From NCBI RefSeq assembly GCF_964340395.1, contig NC_135555.1, forward strand, positions 17,845,846 to 17,888,345: 42,500 bases of DNA. Direction: 5' to 3'. The notes beneath the pieces are model-generated. The model did not search any database and had not been told where the DNA came from. It worked only from the letters and a program-made list of their open reading frames with translations. The first letter of the stretch is position 1, and every line of letters begins with the position of its first letter. This document shows positions 36,993 through 42,500 of this stretch, piece after piece. A program made the translations under genes and the position numbers. The stretch comes from Glandiceps talaboti. Its lineage: Eukaryota; Hemichordata; Enteropneusta; Spengelidae.

Positions 36993-37223
36993 CACACACA
37001 CTTCAAGGGAATGCAACAAAAGTTGTTATGGGTCTTGAAGTAGAATGTAATGGTATAGTGCCTGATAGAAAGTTTGCCTATGGTATTATTCTTGTAGCTA
37101 TTTGATTGGCGTCCCTTGTGCCCTTGTGTGATATATTGTAGCAATCGGTAACCTACCTCCTTGTACGCTGCTCAGTACGAAGATGAAAAGAACCAGAGCG
37201 AATATTTGAAACAAGCTATCCAT
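31249..37223 (-). CDS. Secreted protein with two copies of an unnamed A-B-C exon domain, alternative exon cassette
   Basis: Minus-strand exons: SP 37223-37157, A1 36904-36809, B1 36605-36466, C1 35981-35756, A2 35527-35435, B2 34654-34506, A3 34182-34090, B3 32348-32200, C3 31473-31249 (stop TAG). SP-A1-B1-C1-A2-B2-C3 totals 996 nt, or 331 residues; the A3-B3 version is identical in length. The codon immediately before ATG is an in-frame TAG, fixing the start. Residues 1-22 are a signal peptide (FALVLFIFVLSS core). Domain 1 (about 24-176) and domain 2 (about 178-331) share VDSGS..FVDKR, VTGW.LY, V.LQVWRP...SC, LVGQT.V, GD.IGWHNP.KGVI.FET, CFKYGL and WGP.RVYSL. One Cys in B and one in C are conserved and may pair. 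No transmembrane segment follows, so it is probably secreted. I cannot name the family; it looks like an extracellular beta-rich domain. Coding potential is strongly supported by three-fold exon homology; function is unknown. Confidence 0.85.
31935..32104. repeat. AAGAC / ACAAC pentanucleotide minisatellite
   Basis: Blocks of AAGAC, ATCAC and ACAAC units over about 170 nt in the intron between B3 and C3. Confidence 0.9.
32200..32348 (-). CDS. Exon B3 (cassette copy 2)
   Basis: 149 nt near-copy of B2, encoding IITGWELYAGGKGTVYLQVW and RPTSEGSCEMELVGQTKV. It ends in phase 0 and joins in frame to C3 (31473). It can follow A3 or A2 in frame. The sequence just upstream of its acceptor also resembles that of B2, so intron sequence was duplicated with it. 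Confidence 0.85.
32648..32740. repeat. Poly-T tract
   Basis: T-rich stretch with a run of about 30 T. On the transcribed strand it is poly-A, in the intron between A3 and B3. A retroposed poly(A) tail is possible, but no element body was recognised. Confidence 0.7.
34090..34182 (-). CDS. Exon A3 (cassette copy 2)
   Basis: 93 nt near-copy of A2 with identical phases, encoding GNGFDPKNRVYV then DSGSGQVFVDKRLAFSSD. It follows B2, whose phase 0 end is incompatible with its phase 1 start. Joined to B2 it would reach a TAG after 12 codons, so it can only be used after C1. Confidence 0.85.
34469..34499. repeat. AT microsatellite at the B2 donor
   Basis: About 15 AT units beginning within six bases of the end of the B2 GTAAGT donor on the transcribed strand. 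No equivalent run follows the B3 donor. Confidence 0.9.
34506..34654 (-). CDS. Exon B2 (cassette copy 1)
   Basis: 149 nt, phase 1 in and phase 0 out, encoding EVTGWNLYAGGKGTVYLQVW and RPTCEESCEMELVGQTEV. It differs from B3 at 12 of 149 positions. One difference adds a Cys (TCEES versus TSEGS). The GTAAGT donor is followed at once by an AT microsatellite (34469-34499). Confidence 0.85.
35435..35527 (-). CDS. Exon A2 (cassette copy 1)
   Basis: 93 nt, phase 1 in and phase 1 out, encoding DNGFEPKNRVYV then DSGSGQVFVDKRLAFSSN. It differs from A3 at 6 of 93 positions, and the first bases of the following introns are also shared (GTGAGTCCAT). Confidence 0.85.
35756..35981 (-). CDS. Exon C1, end of domain 1
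   Basis: A phase 0 start (TTTACATAG acceptor) and phase 1 end (GTGAGT donor) give 75 codons plus one base. It contains HAGDMIGWHNPGKGVISFET, CFKYGLDNT and WGPNRVYSLAAIYE. It is homologous to the terminal exon C3, and the phase 1 donor is compatible with either A2 or A3. Confidence 0.85.
36679..36743. repeat. Half copy of the 27.4 kb fold-back element
   Basis: Blocks GTATTG.CTGGCT, then GGT.CT and TATGTA.CAA match the left arm at 27378-27440 in the same order. Only one arm is present. It lies in the intron between A1 and B1. Confidence 0.55.
36929..36994. repeat. CATA microsatellite
   Basis: About 15 CATA units in the first intron of the two-domain gene, about 25 nt upstream of the A1 acceptor on the transcribed strand. 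Confidence 0.95.
37157..37223 (-). CDS. Signal-peptide exon of the two-domain protein
   Basis: The exon encodes MDSLFQIFALVLFIFVLSSV then QG and the first base of a Glu codon, followed by a GTAGGT donor. It shows a short polar N-terminus, a hydrophobic core and small residues before the likely cleavage site. It splices in phase 1 to A1 (36904). Confidence 0.8.
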
Positions 37224-37529
37224 CTAGGGGATTTGAAGACACCGATATGAATTCATAAGCAACATGACACTTAATCAACTCTCGTAACAAACTTAGCAGG
37301 GGTGAGTCTTTAAATGAATGGATGCGATGTGCTTATAACTGACCATATATGACTTATCAACCAGAGTATCTCGGAATGTAATAAGTTATGTTATAAGTTA
37401 TATATAGCCCCACTAGTTTGCATCATCATGTTAAGGAATACATTGGATTTCGTGACTTAGTTAACATTTGAACACATAGCCAATGACTTTTCAATGGTTT
37501 GATAGTCAACTAATAGCTTTGAAACCCTT

Positions 37530-37972
37530 TATGTATGCATGCATGCATGTATGTATGTATGTATGTATGTATGTATGTATGTATGTATGTATGTATGTAT
37601 GTATGTATGTACTAGTATGTATGTATGTATGTATGTATGTATGTATGTATGTATGTATGTATGTCTGTATGTATGTATGTATGTATGTATGTATGTATGT
37701 ATGTATGTATGCATGTATGTATGTATGAATGTATGTATGTATGTATGTACTAGTATGTATGTATGTATGTATGTATGTATGTGTGTATGTGTGTATGTAT
37801 GTATGTATGTATGTATGTATGTATGTATGCATGTATGTATGTATGTATGCATGTATGTATGTATGTATGTATGTATGTATGTATGTATGTACTAGTATGT
37901 ATGTATGTATGTATGTATGTATGTATGTGTGTATGTGTGTATGTATGTATGTATGTATGTATGTATGTATGT
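37530..37972. repeat. Long ATGT array with higher-order structure
   Basis: About 440 nt of ATGT units with ATGC, CTGT and GTGT variants. A TACTAG interruption recurs at 37610, 37748 and 37890 (spacing 138 and 142 nt). The last two are each followed by the same GTGTGTATGTGTG variant. All ORFs on both strands here are repeat artefacts. Confidence 0.95.
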
Positions 37973-40900
37973 TTCCTTGTTTTCTCACCAGTGTATCCAG
38001 AGAAGAAAATGTGCCAGATATTAAACTCTAGTTGCTCTTTACTTCAAGGCTGGACATACTGTGCACAATTCTACGATACATATTGCTATCATATGGAGTC
38101 GCCACTTGTTGTGATCAGTGTGCATGATGATGAATATACACAATAAATATACTAAAAATACGTACGTATACTATCAATTTCATGAGCTCGTACAAATCTA
38201 TCTCATGGTGTTTTTTCTAACGGGCAAACATAGTGAAAATGTACAAAATGAAAACACGAAATATACTGGCACCTAGCCTACGTGAATGCTGTGTTTGGTT
38301 TATCCGATAAGGGTTTATTCACTGACGAGAAACTATGGAGCATAGAATGTATGTTGCAGGTAAGATAGATTCCGATTTTAAAGTCAACACTGTGGAATAG
38401 GTAGTTGTTTAACCCATATACTTCTTTGTATTTACTGTCTGATACGGTAACTTAGCCGTGTCTGAGTTGAAATCTATTCATCACTGAAGTTCGATTCCAT
38501 CTAAAGTGTTGCTTTTTGACATATCTAAATTGTCTTAAGCGATTGTTTTAATCTCTCAACTAGGAGGCAAGTCATAGTCTTTCTCACCAACCGTAATGTC
38601 CCTTGTGAAAATTATGAGCCCAAATAGTTAACTGTCTCTTTTTCAGAAAGTGTGCTCAAATCCGTAAAAGATATGTGATATAAAACGACAATTTGTGTCC
38701 TCTGTGTCAATGGGAGTGGCATCATATACCGGATGTACAGTATCACAGTTTTTTTGGAAACAGCTATGTACAACACAACGACAAAACAGATTGCTTCTTC
38801 TTCTTCTTGTTGTGTTTTTACTTTAACTCCCTATATTTGTTTCGAACAAGTTTTCCAGAAGCTAGGACTGACCACATAACAGAGTGTATCTTCAATTTAT
38901 AGACACAATAGAGCTCGACACCCATTTACACAACAGCAAAACGATGGTACAGGAACAATTTATATGAAGATTAACGCTAATTTTATGCTCAATTAAGATG
39001 ACATGATAAATGTTGGGTGTTATTCAGTTTCAAGGCTTGTCGTTATCTTTTACCAGCTTAGTCGCTAAGTGTATATACAATGTTTTAATATGTTCACCAT
39101 ACTTGCACAGGGTAAGAAGGAAGACATACTATAACTATAGTATCTACATACTAATCTAGATGGCAAATGTCTACAGAAGGGATAGGAATGTTGCGGGCCA
39201 ATTAACACGTAATTTATTTGTACTCTCAGAATCGAAACTTGTTAGCTGATAACAGTTAGAGACGAGCACTTGAAATTTATACACAATCAATATTTGAAGT
39301 ATCGCCTTTTTGTATGCCATACATAAATAAGCCATACAACATTCACAAGTCACTACTCCATTCATGGTACAGTAGTATGATTTATTTTTAATACTACTCG
39401 CCACAACTATTTTTCTCCGTAATTAAGTTCTCCTCGTAATTTTGGCAAACTATTTTGGTCCGGGCCATACTCTTGCATTTTATTCTTGAGACCATGGAGG
39501 CTTCCCTTATACTTCCATGTGCAGGCATATGGTTTCTGACTTTGCTGGACTGGTTTTACTTGAACTACAAAGGTCAACCCAATTCACACCTTCTAAATCC
39601 CCCTTTGTCTTACACTATCCAATACTGATAAGACTTCATAACCCGCTACCCAAACTTTAATATACTAGTATAATATTAGCTCCGGTAGAGGACTGCTAAT
39701 CCCGTACATGTCAAACAATGTGTCAACATTATGACAGATAAAGGGTATAAATATATTTCCTGTACATTGTGCTACATTTAAGTAAAGTTTTACCGATTTT
39801 GGTCAACAGTGTTTGATATACTATTAACTAGATTAGCTGTACCGCTTGGAATAATTAAGGGAGAAATCCTTGAAATACATGTAAGTATAACTATATGTCT
39901 AATAAACCATTGGTATGGGTGGTGATGTATAATATGACGTGATATAATTCTCTTCGAGCAACAACCATATAACTCAATCAACGTCTATCAGTTAACAAAT
40001 TATATTTCAAAGCTATTTAGAGTTTTAGACCTGTCCCCTGACAAAGTATTATGTAAAAGAAAAACTGACTGGCAATTGAATGTGTATTGCTAGCTTCGTA
40101 GACACATTTTATGTTTGCAGTTGTGAAATGAAATTGATGATAGCCGCTGACATAAGTGTATGAATAGCAATATAATAACGTAGGCCACAACAGGAATTCG
40201 TTTACACTTACTTAATGTGCTATGTGTTGCGATAACTTTTTCCGTCCAGCTTTCATGTTCAAAAAAATGTAACAAGTGAAATCAATTGAGAGGGATATAT
40301 ATATATATATATATGGTCTATACGGTATAACCTGTTAAAGGGGCAACACTTGTCTGTGGTACATTACTGTCTCCAAACCTCATCGCAATGCTAAGAGTCG
40401 TATTTTCAAGTTTCATCGTTGACATTCTGACGTCCGGAATCAGTATTGGTTTGAACGAAGAGAATTTTTTTTAAATGAAAATGTTATCAGAATAAAGTTG
40501 TTTGAGGAATTGAAGTAACCCATAGGTTAAGGAATATTATTTTTAGGGGGCTGGCGTTTGTTACTCGTTGGAAAGTAAGTTCATTTACACCTTTTCAAAC
40601 AACGTCATCAGCACATAGAACATACTGCTTTCTTCAATTGTTACAAAAAACAATATTATTTCGTTAAAAAACGTTTTCATGTCAACTTAAATAATGTTTG
40701 ACAATGTGACAATTGTAAACTATATAGTGTTTGATATTTATCCATTTTCTGCAAACTTTGTTGGTTTTGTTTTGGTGTTGTGTGGCTTGGAGCTTAACTA
40801 TGTACTGTCTACTATGCTGGTTGCTACTACCTGTACTAGTACATGCGTATGATTTTTAGTTTCTGTAGATATGTAGAAATCTATCACAAAGCTTATAAAA

Positions 40901-41920
40901 ACCAAACAGCCAACTGCAAGAGACAAACAACACGTGAAGCAACTGTATTACAATGAATTTGAATAGCTTTATTAACGACCAGTTACATATTATACTAAAT
41001 ATGAACTTTCATTCTCTGATCAGTAACTTGTAATAGTATTACTAATGATTATTTGCTGCAAAAAACAGACTAATTAAGTTTCTATATCACTTAACATAGC
41101 ACTTTATGAAGTGATGTTTGAACTATCAATTTGTGTTTATTGTAATCAATTGCTAACATAATATAATCATGTCATAACTGTATTAACTGAATCCATAAAA
41201 CAATGAAAACGAGTTTAAATTAGACTAAGTAGTGATGCATTGCACAGACAGTTGCATTTGACAAAATAAAATAAATGAATGTAGTAATATCAAACATAAC
41301 CGTAATACCATCAACCAAGATTATAAATTAAATACATTCAAAGTCATACAAGTCAACCATGCATGTTATAAATGCTTACAAGTGAAATGCTTTAAAATGT
41401 GGCACAAGTCTGTGTTATGAGTTATGGTGAATAGTCCAGCTAGTTAGTATCGTGTTTGTTAGAATTGTGGATTTCTCGAATGCTGTATGTACATGCATAA
41501 CATGTTACCGCTGCATCATGACATCATTGGATGAAATGTACATTGACACCCTATCAATATCCTATTATAAATAAATCCTCAGGTCTACAAAATCTGCCTG
41601 TGATTTCAAAAACAAATAATTATCGATTCAGCTAACACGGCCTATTATGCCCTTCGTACATGTTGATAGATTTAGCAGTTACACAGCAGTTTCTTTAGAG
41701 AAGTAAATAATCGTTTTATAGTCTCCATTCCACTATACCACCACTTTTAACATTTTACATTAGAAATAACTTTTACTGAAGAATAGGTGCCTAGGCATCA
41801 TAATCCAACGAATTCTTGCTTGGACGTTAATTTTTGCTTGTTGCATATGGAAGACGTGGTCGGGTGGGAACCAAACACATGCACACATTCAAATGAACCC
41901 TGGCAGACATAGAAGGAGAC

Positions 41921-41940
41921 AGCGAGACAGACAGACAGCG

Positions 41941-41987
<47 letters not shown>

Positions 41988-41988
41988 T
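41921..41988. repeat. CAGA microsatellite
   Basis: About 15 CAGA units with GCGA interruptions at the left end. Its complement gives the Cys-Leu-Ser-Val frame seen on the minus strand. Confidence 0.9.
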
Positions 41989-42500
41989 AAAAGCATTACA
42001 TAACCTTCCCTTGCAGAAGGTAAAAAAATGACTAACAGATACAAGCCACTTCCTGATCAAAGAAACCAACACAGACAAAGTATTAAGATACAAGAGATAT
42101 ACAGTGTCTGTGGTTCACAGTCATTTGAAAATAAACACATTGTAAATAAAAACAATGGATACGGCCATCTTTATGACAGCAAAATTTTCAAAAGTAAGAA
42201 TATGGAAGGAAATGGGCTTTCACAAATTATAAAAATATGCATAGCAGCAGTATTCATGTCCTCAGGAAAAATTAAATTAATAAACGTATAAATAATAATA
42301 AATTTAATAACGTCAACAATTAATGTAATACCAAAGAAATGAATTTAGTAATATCCCGAAAATAAATGTAATAACATCAGCCATATACATGTCATAACAT
42401 CAAACATAAAGTGAACCAGAAATAAAGAAATAAAATCAACCAGAAATGTTACAAAGGACTTGAAAGTGAAAGGCAATAGTGGCACGACCCAAACCCAGGG

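Larger units (their letters stand above)
37224..42500. other. Gene-poor right end
   Basis: This is the 5' flank of the two-domain gene (promoter presumed here, none identified) followed by about 5 kb without recognisable exons. It contains the large ATGT array (37530-37972), a CAGA microsatellite (about 41921-41988), a short AT run near 40297-40313, and two similar AT-rich blocks (about 41280-41390 and 42340-42475). An AATAAA on the minus strand at 40973-40968 could mark the 3' end of a minus-strand gene lying further right, but no coding sequence supports this. Confidence 0.5.

Noticed and set aside
37483-38146. Met-Tyr-Val-Cys and His-Thr-Tyr-Ile frames on both strands
   Set aside because: Six-frame by-products of the ATGT array.
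42028-42291. 87-codon plus-strand frame near the right edge
   Set aside because: AT-rich composition, no motif and no splice context; indistinguishable from a chance ORF.

Overview
The window is intron-rich, AT-rich animal nuclear DNA. Coding sequence is cut into small exons (about 40-230 nt) with canonical GT..AG borders, introns are packed with microsatellites, and fold-back repeats are scattered throughout. No prokaryotic organisation, rRNA or tRNA was seen. A copine, an arylsulfatase B-like enzyme and a secreted repeat-domain protein together suggest a metazoan, probably a marine invertebrate (amphioxus, hemichordate or lophotrochozoan grade). The sequence alone does not settle the species.

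Three genes were assembled by hand from splice sites and phase-consistent joins. (1) Positions 11557 to 1, minus strand: the 5' two-thirds of a copine (C2A, C2B and the start of the vWA-like domain; 12 exons, the last one cut by the window edge). (2) Positions 18077 to 26785, plus strand: a complete 16-exon arylsulfatase B-like gene of 506 codons, with signal peptide and every catalytic residue of the family. (3) Positions 37223 to 31249, minus strand: a secreted protein of about 331 residues made of two copies of a domain of roughly 155 residues whose family I cannot name. Each domain is encoded by three exon types, called here A, B and C. The copine and sulfatase genes are head to head across about 6.5 kb. 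The sulfatase and the two-domain gene are tail to tail across about 4.5 kb. The last 5.3 kb shows no gene I can support.

The most interesting structure is in gene 3. The A-B exon pair of the second domain is present twice (A2-B2 and A3-B3, about 92-94% identical by count), but there is only one following C exon. The intron phases forbid using both pairs: joining B2 to A3 shifts the frame and reaches a stop inside A3. Either pair alone, or A2 with B3, gives an intact 331-residue protein. This looks like a recently born, frame-enforced mutually exclusive exon cassette. In the copine gene, introns 5 and 9 carry a long inverted repeat (about 600-700 nt arms) that brackets exons 6-9, a geometry known to favour long double-stranded RNA and back-splicing. 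Several further fold-back elements (intron 1 of the copine, 12.6-13.0 kb, 27.4 kb, 28.4-29.2 kb) look like non-autonomous mobile elements. No transposase gene was seen.
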